From JBEKDJ01 sp050014415 (GTDB lineage: Bacteria; Desulfobacterota; BSN033; UBA1163), in contig JBEKDJ010000158.1 in NCBI GenBank assembly GCA_050014415.1, positions 1-10,578 on the forward strand: a DNA stretch of 10,578 nt, given 5' to 3'. The translations under genes and the position numbers were made by a program. Of this stretch, positions 1-7,388 are shown piece by piece. Below the pieces are notes generated by a model. The model saw only the letters and a program-made list of their open reading frames with translations. It was not told the DNA's origin and did not search any database. The number at the start of each line of letters is the position of its first letter. Positions within the stretch are counted from its first letter, which is position 1.

Positions 1-78
1 ATATTGGGCGAATTCTGTGCTTTGCAGGTAAGTTATATTTCAGAAGATGATCTTAATATGAGAATCGGGGGATCGTAA
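1..78 (+). CDS. C-terminal end of an unidentified protein (partial)
   Basis: One frame is open from the left edge to a TAA at 76-78 and gives 25 residues ending in DDLNMRIGGS. The piece is too short to recognise. The only support for a real gene end is its position: the stop codon overlaps the first bases of a hairpin followed by a T-rich stretch. It could equally be a chance open frame at the edge. Confidence 0.3.
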   Translation: MLGEFCALQVSYISEDDLNMRIGGS

Positions 79-108
79 GGAAGACTTCCTTTTCTATTTG
101 ACGATTCT
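61..108 (+). terminator. Nested hairpin, possible transcription terminator
   Basis: AAGGAA (77-82) and TTCCTT (86-91) form a hairpin with a 3-base loop, followed by TTC and TATTT. An outer pair, AGAATCG (61-67) with CGATTCT (102-108), encloses it. The T-run is interrupted, so this is a weak factor-independent terminator at best. It would close the gene ending at 78 and, read the other way, lies beyond the fmdB-type gene. Confidence 0.35.
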
Positions 109-289
109 TCGATTTTAGTCCAGATTGAACCCATGCCTCAGGTGTCACTATGGCCGCCCGGCGGGGAAATTTCTTTGCGAGAAAAACCGGGGCTAGAAAA
201 AATAATCTCTGGATCGGAAAAATGGAAAACAATGTCCCCCGTGGCCATCGGCGAATCTTTGAAAAGTGCGGCCATCGAATCATTACAAA

Positions 290-615
290 CTAATCCTCTG
301 CTTCTTCCGTTGGCTTCGAAGAGATCTCTTCCTCCAATGCCTCATCTACCATCTCGTCCACCATCCCGTCTGCCGTTTCGCCCATTTGGCCATGCTCTTT
401 GGATCCTTCTCATCCAAGTCGCCCCATTTTGAAGGGTCAGCCAAGCTTTCCATTCTGCTTTCCTCTGAACGGATTACCCTCATCCGTGAGAGGACACGAA
501 TCATCTTTTTGCTTTTGCATCGTCTGCATTGAGGGATAAAAGCCTCATCGGTTCTGATCAAGAGAAATTCGGAAATCTTCCCGCAATCATTGCAGCGGTA
601 CTCATAGATTGGCAT
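290..615 (-). CDS. FmdB-family zinc-ribbon protein, apparent frameshift in the tail
   Basis: The protein begins MPIYEYRCNDCG, the hallmark start of the FmdB/CxxC_CXXC_SSSS family of small zinc-ribbon proteins. Two Cys pairs (C8-C11 and C30-C33) would bind one zinc. Family members are often regulatory or of unknown role. As read, the frame ends at 346 with an uncharacteristic Trp- and Arg-rich tail (WAKRQTGWWTRW). One frame over, the same DNA encodes an acidic tail (ADGMVDEMVDEALEEE, then ISSKPTEEAED) ending at a TAG at 292-290, which is what this family normally has. The span 290-615 is one base short of a multiple of three, so a single missing base near 370-395 would restore about 108 residues. 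The ATG overlaps the 3' end of the upstream MFS gene by 14 bases and follows a G-rich ribosome binding site, so translation is probably coupled. Whether the frameshift is real or a sequence error cannot be told here. Confidence 0.8.
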
Positions 616-1765
616 TTCTTTCCACCCCCTTTTTTCTAACGGCGAAATTGAAATACAGAAAATTAATGATGCCGGTGAGAGCGAGGCAAAAAAACATGAA
701 GGGGTAGTTCGTTAACTGAAGGATGATGCCCATCATGACCGAACCCATGCCTGAACCAAGATCAGCGACCGCCGTGAACGTCCCCATGGCTGGGCCAGGG
801 GATGATCTCGCATGGTCCAGGACATAAACCACCAGCGTGGGGTAGAGAAAGGCATTCCCGATCCCCCAGATGACTGCGACGAGAATAAACATTGGAAGAG
901 TCCTGGAAAAGGTCAGGATGAACATTGAGATGATGTAGGCGATGAGGCAAGGGGAAATGATTCTTTCCCTGCTATAGAGATCCAATAACCTTCCACCGAA
1001 AGCACGACCGGCAACATGCATGATAGCCAAAACGCCAAAAAAGAGTCCAGGATTTGAAACCCCTTGACTCAATGCATAAAGAGGGAAAAAAGCGGTGATT
1101 GCCCCCCACACAATGTTGACCATGAAGGCCATAATGGCCGGGGGCATGGCTTCCCGACTTAGAAAAGGCTGTTTCTTCGCAGACGGATCTTCTGATGGAA
1201 CACCTTGCAAGTTACTCAATTGGGTGGTGATGAATAGAGAGCTTAATGATAAAGCCATGCAGACCAAGAAAAGGATGTTGAAGCTGAAATGGTTGATGAG
1301 AAGTATCCCGAAGTAGGGGGCAAGAACAAAGGCAAAATTGATGGCTAAGTGGTAGTAACTTAGGCTCTGTCCCCGGCGCGCCTCGGGGATGATGTTCGCG
1401 ATTAAGGTGAAAGAGGCCGTCGAAAAGAAAGCAAGGCCAATCCCTTGCAGAATCCGAACGATGAAAAGGGGCCAAAAAGGCATCGCAAAGAGATAGGCGA
1501 AGGAGGAAAATGCATACAGGGCGGTCCCGGCAAGCATGAACTTTCTTTCGGGGATTTTTAGAAGTCCCCTTCCAACAAAAGGCCTGAGGACTAAGGAGGA
1601 GACACTGAAGACTCCGATGAGGAGACCAATCTCCGCCTTGGAGGATCCTCTGCTCAACAGATAGATTGGAAGGGTAGGGATGAGGATACAAAAAACGGAA
1701 GAGAAAGCGAATTGGGCAAGGAAACTGAGGACAAAATCACGGGTCAATATCTTCTGCGTCGCCAT
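602..1765 (-). CDS. Major facilitator superfamily (MFS) transporter
   Basis: A polytopic membrane protein of about 387 residues with roughly twelve hydrophobic segments in two sets of six and a hydrophilic central loop (around SNLQGVPSEDPSAKKQP), the usual MFS layout. The loop after the second helix has a variant of MFS motif A (RPFVGRGLLKIPERK), and the equivalent loop in the second half reads GRAFGGRLLDLYSRER. This fits a 12-TM drug or sugar efflux-type permease in the inner membrane; the substrate cannot be deduced. I chose the ATG at 1765 (MATQKILTRDF) because the first helix follows directly. The frame stays open to a TTG at 1822, but neither start has a strong ribosome binding site. The 3' end overlaps the FmdB-type gene by 14 bases, so the two form an operon. 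Confidence 0.85.
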   Translation of the reverse strand: MATQKILTRDFVLSFLAQFAFSSVFCILIPTLPIYLLSRGSSKAEIGLLIGVFSVSSLVLRPFVGRGLLKIPERKFMLAGTALYAFSSFAYLFAMPFWPLFIVRILQGIGLAFFSTASFTLIANIIPEARRGQSLSYYHLAINFAFVLAPYFGILLINHFSFNILFLVCMALSLSSLFITTQLSNLQGVPSEDPSAKKQPFLSREAMPPAIMAFMVNIVWGAITAFFPLYALSQGVSNPGLFFGVLAIMHVAGRAFGGRLLDLYSRERIISPCLIAYIISMFILTFSRTLPMFILVAVIWGIGNAFLYPTLVVYVLDHARSSPGPAMGTFTAVADLGSGMGSVMMGIILQLTNYPFMFFCLALTGIINFLYFNFAVRKKGVERNANL

Positions 1766-1858
1766 ACGTGATCTTATTCTAATTTCATCGGTTTCTTTTG
1801 TAAACCCCGCGCCCCGTATCAAAGCACGGGACTTTCTTTGAGGTAGTTGTTTTGATTT

Positions 1859-1913
1859 ACCCTTTCATCCCCATTCTGAAGAACGAAGCTTGATGGGCTG
1901 CGGGGTAAAGGGT
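1859..1913. repeat. Imperfect inverted repeat in the divergent intergenic region
   Basis: The 326 bases between the MFS gene region and the next + strand gene hold no convincing coding sequence. Within them ACCCTTT (1859-1865) plus CCCC (1869-1872) mirrors GGGG (1902-1905) plus AAAGGGT (1907-1913), with an inner CCCAT/ATGGG pair. It could be an operator, a hairpin in the leader of the MFS mRNA or a weak terminator. There is no clean T-run of the right length, so I leave its function open. Confidence 0.35.
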
Positions 1914-2037
1914 TTTTGAGTCTTGCGGGAAACGGGATATCATTTTATATGCATTTTGTAATAGATGACGTGGATTTCTTTCTTTACCATCTACCTGCAG
2001 ACAAAAGAACAGGGTGTAGCCAGGGATTAAGAAACCC

Positions 2038-2066
2038 TTGAACTTCTTTTTGATAATCTATAGAAT
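2038..2066 (+). promoter_or_regulatory. Sigma-70-type promoter for the membrane/spermidine-synthase gene
   Basis: TTGAAC (2038-2043) is followed after 17 bases by TAGAAT (2061-2066), 4/6 and 5/6 matches to the -35 and -10 consensus. Transcription would start near 2073, leaving an untranslated leader of about 75 bases. Confidence 0.5.
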
Positions 2067-2148
2067 GGATACCTTAGACTCCCAAGGTTACTCCGCACGC
2101 GTCCGGGTCGTATGAGACACGTTCCAATCCAAAGAGAGAGGTCTATCC

Positions 2149-3789
2149 ATGCAACGAGAAGTGATCAGAGCTAATATCATCGTCTTTATCGCCAGTTTCT
2201 GTACACTGGTCATCGAACTGGTGGCAGGAAGGATCATGGCACCTTATGTAGGAGTTTCCCTTTACACGTGGACGAGTATTATCGGTGTGGTCCTTGCCGG
2301 CATCAGCATTGGAGCCTATGTGGGAGGATTGTTTGCTGACCGATATCCTCGGCCCTCAACGCTCGGTTGGCTCCTCTTTCTTTCTGGCTTAGGAGCTCTC
2401 TCCATTTCACCCCTGACCAACCTGATCGGAGGGGCACCCCTCCATACCGGTTTGATGACTCGCATCCTCTTGATTACAACGATTATCTTCTTCATTCCTT
2501 CCTGCCTTCTCGGGATGATCTCACCCGTCGTGGTGAAACTGACGCTGAAAAACCTACAGAAGACGGGCAATGTCGTTGGAAAGATCTATGCCTTCTCCAC
2601 CCTCGGCTCCATCCTCGGGACATTTGCTACGGGATTTTTCCTCATCTCATGGATGGGAACTCGGTACATCCTCCTCACGATGGGAATCATCCTTATCCTG
2701 TCCGCTTTGGTCTTCGGAGATTTCTTTAGAAGAAAGAAAGTCCTTGCTTTGTTTTTCATTCTCGTCTCCCTTTTTCTTATCCTTCCGCTGGCCGGATTCT
2801 ACGCATACTCTGCAACCTACCCAAACGAATTACCCCTTTCTGTCTCTCCCATCCAATCCCTGAAGTCATTGTATGGCTATGCCTTCAAGCCGCCTTTGGA
2901 TGAGGAGACCTATTATTTCAAAGAGAGTGACTACTATACGATCAAGTTGAAGAGGAATATCAGGGGCAACAATGGGAACCCATTAGAGTCCTTGATCCTC
3001 GATCATTTGGTTCACTCTTATGCAGATTTGAGTGACCCGCTCTATCTCGAGTATGAATATATTCGGATTTATGAAGAAATGCTGAGGTGGCAGTCGAGCA
3101 AACGGAAATCCATTAGAGTTCTCTTTCTCGGGGGAGGGGGTTACACCTTTCCTCGTTTTATTGAGGTAAAATATCCAAAGGCGGAAGTCGACGTAGTGGA
3201 GATCGATCCGGAGATAACCCGCGTGGCCCAAAGATACCTTGGAATTCCAGAGAACACCAAAATCCGTTCTATCAATGAGGATGGTCGCTGGTTTGTGATG
3301 AATTGCAAAGATAAAGGAAGCTACGATTTCATATTTGGGGATGCATTCAATGATCTATCGATCCCCTATCACCTGACGACAAGAGAATTTGCGGTGCAGT
3401 TGAAGAGGCTTCTCAAACCGGACGGCTTGCTTCTCGCCAATGTGATCGACAGCTTCAAGAAGGGAGCTTTCATGCCTTCCTATATCCGGACATTGGCGGA
3501 GGTGTTTGGTAAGGGAAATGTCCATCTCCTTACCCTCGGTTCAGATTATGACCATAAAGGGATCAGCACCTGCGTTGTGGTGGCTAGTCCTAAGAGGTTG
3601 GACATGGATGATTTCGTCAAAGTTGTGAAGGGGAACAGAGAAAAAGAGATGACCTCCCATGTGATGCCTCAAGACCAATTGCAGAAATACTTAAAGGAAC
3701 GGACCTCTGTCATCCTCACGGACGACTACGTGCCTGTCGATAATCTGATCGCTCCCATCTTTGAAGAGCGATTCGGGTATCAGAAGTGA
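2149..3789 (+). CDS. Fused polytopic membrane / spermidine synthase-like protein
   Basis: A 546-residue protein in two parts. Residues about 8-220 are strongly hydrophobic with some six to seven membrane segments, including a helix-hairpin rich in Gly (GISIGAYVGG, 51-60). Residues about 320-480 form a Rossmann-type nucleotide-binding domain of the spermidine synthase family: GGGGYTFP (328-335) is the glycine loop, EID (351-353) the acidic end of strand 2, EDGR (377-380) and GDAF (397-400) the later pocket motifs. Proteins of this architecture are annotated 'fused MFS/spermidine synthase'. Their reaction is not settled and polyamine synthesis should not be assumed. The ATG has a strong ribosome binding site (GAGAGAGG, 2134-2141). 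Its stop overlaps the 3' end of the opposing metallophosphoesterase gene by 10 bases. Confidence 0.85.
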   Translation: MQREVIRANIIVFIASFCTLVIELVAGRIMAPYVGVSLYTWTSIIGVVLAGISIGAYVGGLFADRYPRPSTLGWLLFLSGLGALSISPLTNLIGGAPLHTGLMTRILLITTIIFFIPSCLLGMISPVVVKLTLKNLQKTGNVVGKIYAFSTLGSILGTFATGFFLISWMGTRYILLTMGIILILSALVFGDFFRRKKVLALFFILVSLFLILPLAGFYAYSATYPNELPLSVSPIQSLKSLYGYAFKPPLDEETYYFKESDYYTIKLKRNIRGNNGNPLESLILDHLVHSYADLSDPLYLEYEYIRIYEEMLRWQSSKRKSIRVLFLGGGGYTFPRFIEVKYPKAEVDVVEIDPEITRVAQRYLGIPENTKIRSINEDGRWFVMNCKDKGSYDFIFGDAFNDLSIPYHLTTREFAVQLKRLLKPDGLLLANVIDSFKKGAFMPSYIRTLAEVFGKGNVHLLTLGSDYDHKGISTCVVVASPKRLDMDDFVKVVKGNREKEMTSHVMPQDQLQKYLKERTSVILTDDYVPVDNLIAPIFEERFGYQK

Positions 3790-4760
3790 TGTAGGGTTAG
3801 GACGATTGGATCTATGATGCTAAAGGTTCCGTCGTGTTCCAGGCGCAGGACACTGTAAGTAAGAGCTTTATCACTGACCTCTATCTCACAGGCATGAAAA
3901 AAGCGGAGTTCAGGACCTTGAAAGAGATCCTTATAGCGACGCCTTCTGGGATCGTTGTTGACCTTGTGTCTCGGTCCCCCTCCGCCACCGGAGACGATGA
4001 AGTATTTGCCTGCGGGCTCAAACCTTTCGTAAGTATGAGCGTGGCCGCTGAAGAAGAAAGAGGTCTTGCTAAATTGAAGAAAAGGATTGGCGAAGTAGGT
4101 CTCCACTTGCTTGTTTGAACCTACCACCCGGCTGTTTGTGAAGGGTGGTTCGTGGCTGCAGACAATAACAGAAGCAATCCTTTTATTCTTCTCAAATCTC
4201 TCGAGTTCACTCACATACCAACTTCTTTGGCGTTCATTTTCTTCCGGGGTCAGGCCGGGAAAGTTCGAATCGACCAAGATCAACCCGACGTCTTTCCAGA
4301 TAAAGCTATACCATCGCCTGCGTTCAAGATGAGGGAAACGTCCAAAATAGTAGTCGAGAGCCCTCTTGTCGTTGCCATAAAACTCATGATTCCCCAAGAC
4401 TGGAAAACAGGGGATTTTCTTCTCGCGCCACGCCTTGTGCAAATCGTCAAAGTCTTGCCAGTGTTTCTTTGAACTCCCTCGGACAGTAAGGTCTCCAAGA
4501 TAGACAACAAATGCGGGCTGACGCTGAACGATTTCATCGAGGATCAGCTTCCGTTCCTTGTCATTCCTTTCTCGCCAGAACTCCCAGTGACTCGTGCTCT
4601 GGGTGTCTCCCAGAAGAACAAATTGGTTTTTGGCCGCATCTATCTCCGAAAAGCCAGCATAAAAAGGCATTTCTTGAAATGCGGGGTTTTTAGGTGTGGC
4701 TGCTTCTCCTTTGGCCGTCAAGACAAGGCTTAACAACCATGCAATAACGATTATCCTCAT
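3780..4760 (-). CDS. Secreted calcineurin-like metallophosphoesterase
   Basis: A 326-residue protein starting with a signal peptide (MRIIVIAWLLSLVLTAKGEA), so it is probably exported to the periplasm or surface. The metallophosphoesterase motifs appear in order: GDTQ (D52), LGDLT (D90), GNHE (N124, H125), CSHEPP (H203) and GHAHTYER (H240, H242). These supply the ligands for two metal ions. The first motif has Gln where many members have His. The GHAHTYER block resembles purple acid phosphatase-like members. The substrate is unknown; a phosphomonoester or diester is expected. The start codon overlaps the stop of the upstream SnoaL-like gene by one base (TAATG), so the two are translated together. 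The tail overlaps the opposing + strand gene by 10 bases. Confidence 0.88.
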   Translation of the reverse strand: MRIIVIAWLLSLVLTAKGEAATPKNPAFQEMPFYAGFSEIDAAKNQFVLLGDTQSTSHWEFWRERNDKERKLILDEIVQRQPAFVVYLGDLTVRGSSKKHWQDFDDLHKAWREKKIPCFPVLGNHEFYGNDKRALDYYFGRFPHLERRRWYSFIWKDVGLILVDSNFPGLTPEENERQRSWYVSELERFEKNKRIASVIVCSHEPPFTNSRVVGSNKQVETYFANPFLQFSKTSFFFSGHAHTYERFEPAGKYFIVSGGGGGPRHKVNNDPRRRRYKDLFQGPELRFFHACEIEVSDKALTYSVLRLEHDGTFSIIDPIVLTLHHF

Positions 4761-5284
4761 TATTTCTTAGCCTTTGTGGTGCGCCGAAGCCAGTAAGCTC
4801 TACATCTCTGAAGCGAAATAAGAACGTTTCTTGTCACGCCACGTTTTGGGAAGGGTTTAAGCCGCAAGGCCTGTTCGGCAGCGGGCAAGACATTGAATAG
4901 CGTGTCTATTCTGGTGATCTTAGAATTTGCCAGTTCGAGAACGTCCACCCCTTGCATCGTTATGACTTGATGGGTCGGAGCAAGTCCAGGCGGGTCGAGA
5001 TAACCAGTATGGGTTGTGCTGATTTCCCATGGTACGATACAGCGCTCACCTGATGTGGCCACGCAAATAGGCTCTCTTATGCGATAGGAGAAGTCCGGAA
5101 AGGCTCTCAAGATGCTTTCACTGAATTCTCGCACAGCCTTTTTACCCGAAGCCGGGCCATAAAGCATGGCAGGATCACTCCAAACCACAGACTCATCAAG
5201 AAAACTGAGGAAAAGGTCTAGGTCGCGAACGTTCCATGCACGCACGAGAGCTTCCACTAGCGATCGAATAGCCGATTCATCCAT
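4760..5284 (-). CDS. SnoaL-like / NTF2-fold family protein
   Basis: A 174-residue soluble protein with the features of SnoaL-type polyketide cyclases and related NTF2-fold proteins: an N-terminal helix (LVEALVRAWNVRDLDLFLSF), then DESVVWSDPAMLYGP, then a helix with a FPDFSYRI block and strands rich in hydrophobic residues. Such folds form cone-shaped pockets, and many members are uncharacterised. The C-terminal 35 residues are basic (ending LRRTTKAKK) and extend beyond the usual domain. The ATG at 5284 has only a weak ribosome binding site (AGG). An attC-like inverted repeat ends 12-19 bases upstream, a spacing typical of genes that begin an integron cassette. The stop overlaps the metallophosphoesterase start. 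The name is a fold-level call, not a reaction. Confidence 0.75.
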   Translation of the reverse strand: MDESAIRSLVEALVRAWNVRDLDLFLSFLDESVVWSDPAMLYGPASGKKAVREFSESILRAFPDFSYRIREPICVATSGERCIVPWEISTTHTGYLDPPGLAPTHQVITMQGVDVLELANSKITRIDTLFNVLPAAEQALRLKPFPKRGVTRNVLISLQRCRAYWLRRTTKAKK

Positions 5285-5296
5285 TGTCTTACCTGT

Positions 5297-5396
5297 GTCT
5301 ACCGTCTAATCTCAACGGCGGCGGGGGATGAGATGAACCGTGGGAGGACCACACCGCCTCACGCTCCCCGCCGTCTGCTGAAGTGCCTCGTTAGAC
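5297..5396 (-). repeat. Degenerate attC-like recombination site
   Basis: Read on the - strand: GTCTAAC (5396-5390, a perfect RYYYAAC core box), spacer GAGGCA, then CTTCAGC (5383-5377). CTTCAGC pairs with GTTGAG (5316-5311), leaving one extra T as an extrahelical base and one G.T wobble. Inside is a perfect 8-bp stem, CGGCGGGG/CCCCGCCG (5373-5366 with 5326-5319). The distal core box is imperfect: either ATTAGAC (5310-5304, no spacer) or GGTAGAC (5303-5297, 7-base spacer), each one base from GTTAGAC. The extra base in the first arm agrees with a - strand orientation, placing the glycosyltransferase gene before the site and the SnoaL gene after it. Confidence 0.5.
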
Positions 5397-5530
5397 CATC
5401 CCATGTATTTTCAACAAATTGGTCATCTTAATAACGTGTGCTTCTTACGCTTCGTAACATCCCCAATCATCATGAAATGCCTCATAGCATTCTTTTTCGT
5501 GAACTGACGTATCTCCCTTGCTATTCGATG

Positions 5531-6673
5531 TTATTGTCTCACCCTTATCTCCCGCCCCCGCCAGAAAATTGCTCCTCTTGCATTGTAAAATAGAGCTCGC
5601 ACGATGCAACACGTAGCCACAATCGCCGACAATGGGAAGAAAAGGAGTTTACAGGGGTGAAAATGAAGTAAGCGTCGGACAGAAAAGAAGCTCAGGTATT
5701 GAATTCCATACGTGACTAGTCCGGCAGACAGGAGAAGTCCATTGCCATGCGTGACCCCGACCGCAAACGAAAAGAGAGGCGTCCAGTTTTGCACAATGCC
5801 CAGAATGATTAACGGGATTGCAAGCCACAGACGCCCCTCGACCGCCAACAAAATGTTCTTGGTGGTTCCCCAAAAAGCATCACGGCTACTCTTAAACACC
5901 CGCACCTGCAGACACTCCGGCGCAAGCCTATATCCAACTCGATAATGAAGGGCTTTAAGCAAGCGTGCCAAGCCGATATCATCGGCCATCTCCTCTTTGA
6001 CGCCTTCGAACCCTTTGATATCTCGAAACACCTGCGTCTTGATAAGCATCAGGGCACCCGAGGCCACTGCGTTCGGGGAGTCAGGGGCTTCCAGCCCCTG
6101 CGTTGCCAGCAGTTTTGCCATCCCAAAAAAGTAAATCGGCATGTTCACGTTTTCCCAAAATGAGAGGTTCTCTAAGCATGGCAAGAGGCTAATGAAGTCA
6201 TAGGCATTCTCCTGCATCACGTTGAGCACCGTGGCAAAGCAGCCCGGCGCATGGAAGATATCGGCATCAGAGAACAAGAAATAGTCTCCAGTCGCCTCGC
6301 TGGCCCCGTGCTGCATGGCATTGCACTTGCCAAGCCATCCCGGCGTCAATGGGGGATGGTGGAGCACCCTCACCCGTTTGTCAGCTCGTGCGATTTCATC
6401 GACAACCTCACCGGTCCGGTCGGTTGAGTGGTCGTTTACTACAATCACTTCGAGTTTGATGCCTTCCTGGTTGAGAACCGACCGGAGTGAGGCCGCAATA
6501 TCTTGCTCCTCATTCCGTGCTGGAATAATGGCAGTGATTGTGCTTCCGTCATGGATAGGCACGGAAGATGGTGAAAGCCAATGTATGCGTTTCTGGACAA
6601 ACACACACTTCAGCGTTATTGCAAGCCAATAGATGGTGATGATACCACAAATGATCAGTATGGTATTCTCCAT
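5531..6673 (-). CDS. Membrane-bound family 2 glycosyltransferase
   Basis: A 380-residue protein with a first membrane helix (about 4-27), a cytoplasmic GT-A domain and two to three C-terminal membrane segments (about 284-365). GT2 motifs are visible: IPARNEE (50-56), VVNDHSTDRT (78-87), the metal-binding SDADIF (135-140, D136 and D138) and the acceptor-side EEMADDIGLA (227-236) with RDAFWGT (264-270). The layout resembles the HpnB (hopanoid-associated) and carotenoid glycosyltransferase branch, which moves sugars from nucleotide-sugars to lipids, but nothing in the neighbourhood supports either substrate. Start ATG 6673 has only a weak AGAG ribosome binding site. The gene sits between two attC-like sites, about 135 bases before the distal one, so it may have arrived as part of a cassette. 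Confidence 0.85.
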   Translation of the reverse strand: MENTILIICGIITIYWLAITLKCVFVQKRIHWLSPSSVPIHDGSTITAIIPARNEEQDIAASLRSVLNQEGIKLEVIVVNDHSTDRTGEVVDEIARADKRVRVLHHPPLTPGWLGKCNAMQHGASEATGDYFLFSDADIFHAPGCFATVLNVMQENAYDFISLLPCLENLSFWENVNMPIYFFGMAKLLATQGLEAPDSPNAVASGALMLIKTQVFRDIKGFEGVKEEMADDIGLARLLKALHYRVGYRLAPECLQVRVFKSSRDAFWGTTKNILLAVEGRLWLAIPLIILGIVQNWTPLFSFAVGVTHGNGLLLSAGLVTYGIQYLSFFSVRRLLHFHPCKLLFFPLSAIVATCCIVRALFYNARGAIFWRGREIRVRQ

Positions 6674-6858
6674 ATCGGTTCTCTTTGCTTAAAAACCCCG
6701 GAAATGCGGTTAAGTAGCACTTAGCCGGCTGTACATCGATGATTAAGGAATAAGATCTCCGTTCCAACACTTCGGGCAATGTCACCGTTTTGTGCTTTGT
6801 TCTTATGGATCTCACTTTGAATAGAGAGCAGCAGTGTGCATACGGAGTCTCTCTATCG

Positions 6859-6909
6859 CATGAGAAGACCGTCCGCCCACCGAACGGAGGGCATTTAAGA
6901 TTTCCCATG
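6859..6909. repeat. Nested inverted repeat after the GIY-YIG gene
   Basis: CATGAGAA (6859-6866) pairs with TTCCCATG (6902-6909) through 8 bp including one G.T wobble. It encloses a second hairpin, GCCCACCG (6875-6882) with CGGAGGGC (6885-6892). It begins directly beyond the stop codon of the GIY-YIG gene (…GCATAAC on the - strand). Position and nesting are what a worn attC would show, but no RYYYAAC/GTTRRRY pair flanks it, so a terminator or mRNA 3' hairpin is equally possible. The rest of the 236-base gap up to the glycosyltransferase gene shows nothing recognisable. Confidence 0.4.
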
Positions 6910-7278
6910 TTATGCCTGACGAATGTTTGAATCGATGTTGTATCCTCGCTCGCCGAAGGGCTGAAGTTTCTCAAGCCAGATCTGCTCAAGCAGAGTCAGT
7001 TCGTCGTTCAGGTTAAAGTTTGGATCGTCCTTGACCTTCACAACTTCCAGAATCTCGAAGACAAACTTATCCGGACCGTATTCATTCCATTCCTTCTGAA
7101 GTTCTTTGTTACGATGCTGTCCGATTGTTAGCTTGAACCTGTGACTGTTCAAAGGTCCTTCAAGGTTCAGGCTGCTTCCAAGCAGCACTTTATCGTTCAC
7201 TGTATTTTTGATCTGGAAGACACCCGCCGGTTTCTTCCGTTCTTTGTATTCTCTCTTGATAACTTTTTTTGATTTCAC
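6910..7278 (-). CDS. GIY-YIG-like family protein, catalytic tyrosines replaced
   Basis: A 122-residue basic protein. The stretch GVFQIKNTVNDKVLLGSS, then LNSHRFKL, a LQKEWNEYG block, FEILE, and LLEQIWLEKLQPFGERGYN matches a small stand-alone GIY-YIG nuclease-like family from start to end. The GIY position reads GVF and the YIG position reads LLG, so both signature tyrosines are missing. The Arg of SHRF and the metal-site Glu (LEQIW) are kept. Nuclease activity is therefore doubtful; DNA binding may remain. I chose the GTG at 7278 because GAGGAG lies 7 bases before it. The longer frame up to 7344 would start inside the attC site. The gene follows that attC by about 50 bases, as cassette genes do. 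Confidence 0.72.
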   Translation of the reverse strand: MKSKKVIKREYKERKKPAGVFQIKNTVNDKVLLGSSLNLEGPLNSHRFKLTIGQHRNKELQKEWNEYGPDKFVFEILEVVKVKDDPNFNLNDELTLLEQIWLEKLQPFGERGYNIDSNIRQA

Positions 7279-7326
7279 ATTCGTTCTCCTCGATGGTTCT
7301 TTTTCAACCTTAGCAGGTAAACTACT

Positions 7327-7388
7327 GGCTAACATGAAGCTCATCGGGAGCCCGCAGTTTGAGCGATCCGATGGGCAATACGTTAGGT
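7327..7388 (-). repeat. attC site of an integron cassette
   Basis: On the - strand: ACCTAAC (7388-7382, perfect RYYYAAC), 5-base spacer, GCCCATCGG (7376-7368), 20-base loop, CCGATGAGC (7347-7339), 5-base spacer, GTTAGCC (7333-7327, GTTRRRY with one mismatch). The two 9-base arms are complementary except at one position, which is a T.G wobble on the + strand; that is the bottom strand of the site, the one folded and used by integron integrases. The exact 7-5-9-20-9-5-7 symmetry and the 62-base length match short attC sites. The stop codon of the gene before it (7385-7383) lies in the first core box, as is usual in cassettes. I see no extrahelical base in the arms, which is the one missing feature. 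Confidence 0.75.

Noticed and set aside
1212..1691. A 159-residue - strand open frame
   Set aside because: It is a frame-shifted shadow of the MFS transporter gene.
6549..6989. A 146-residue - strand open frame spanning the gap before the glycosyltransferase
   Set aside because: It overlaps the ends of both the GIY-YIG and glycosyltransferase genes in another frame and resembles no protein family.
7279..7344. Upstream extension of the GIY-YIG gene to the ATG at 7344
   Set aside because: That start lies within the attC stem and has no ribosome binding site, whereas the GTG at 7278 has GAGGAG at ideal spacing.
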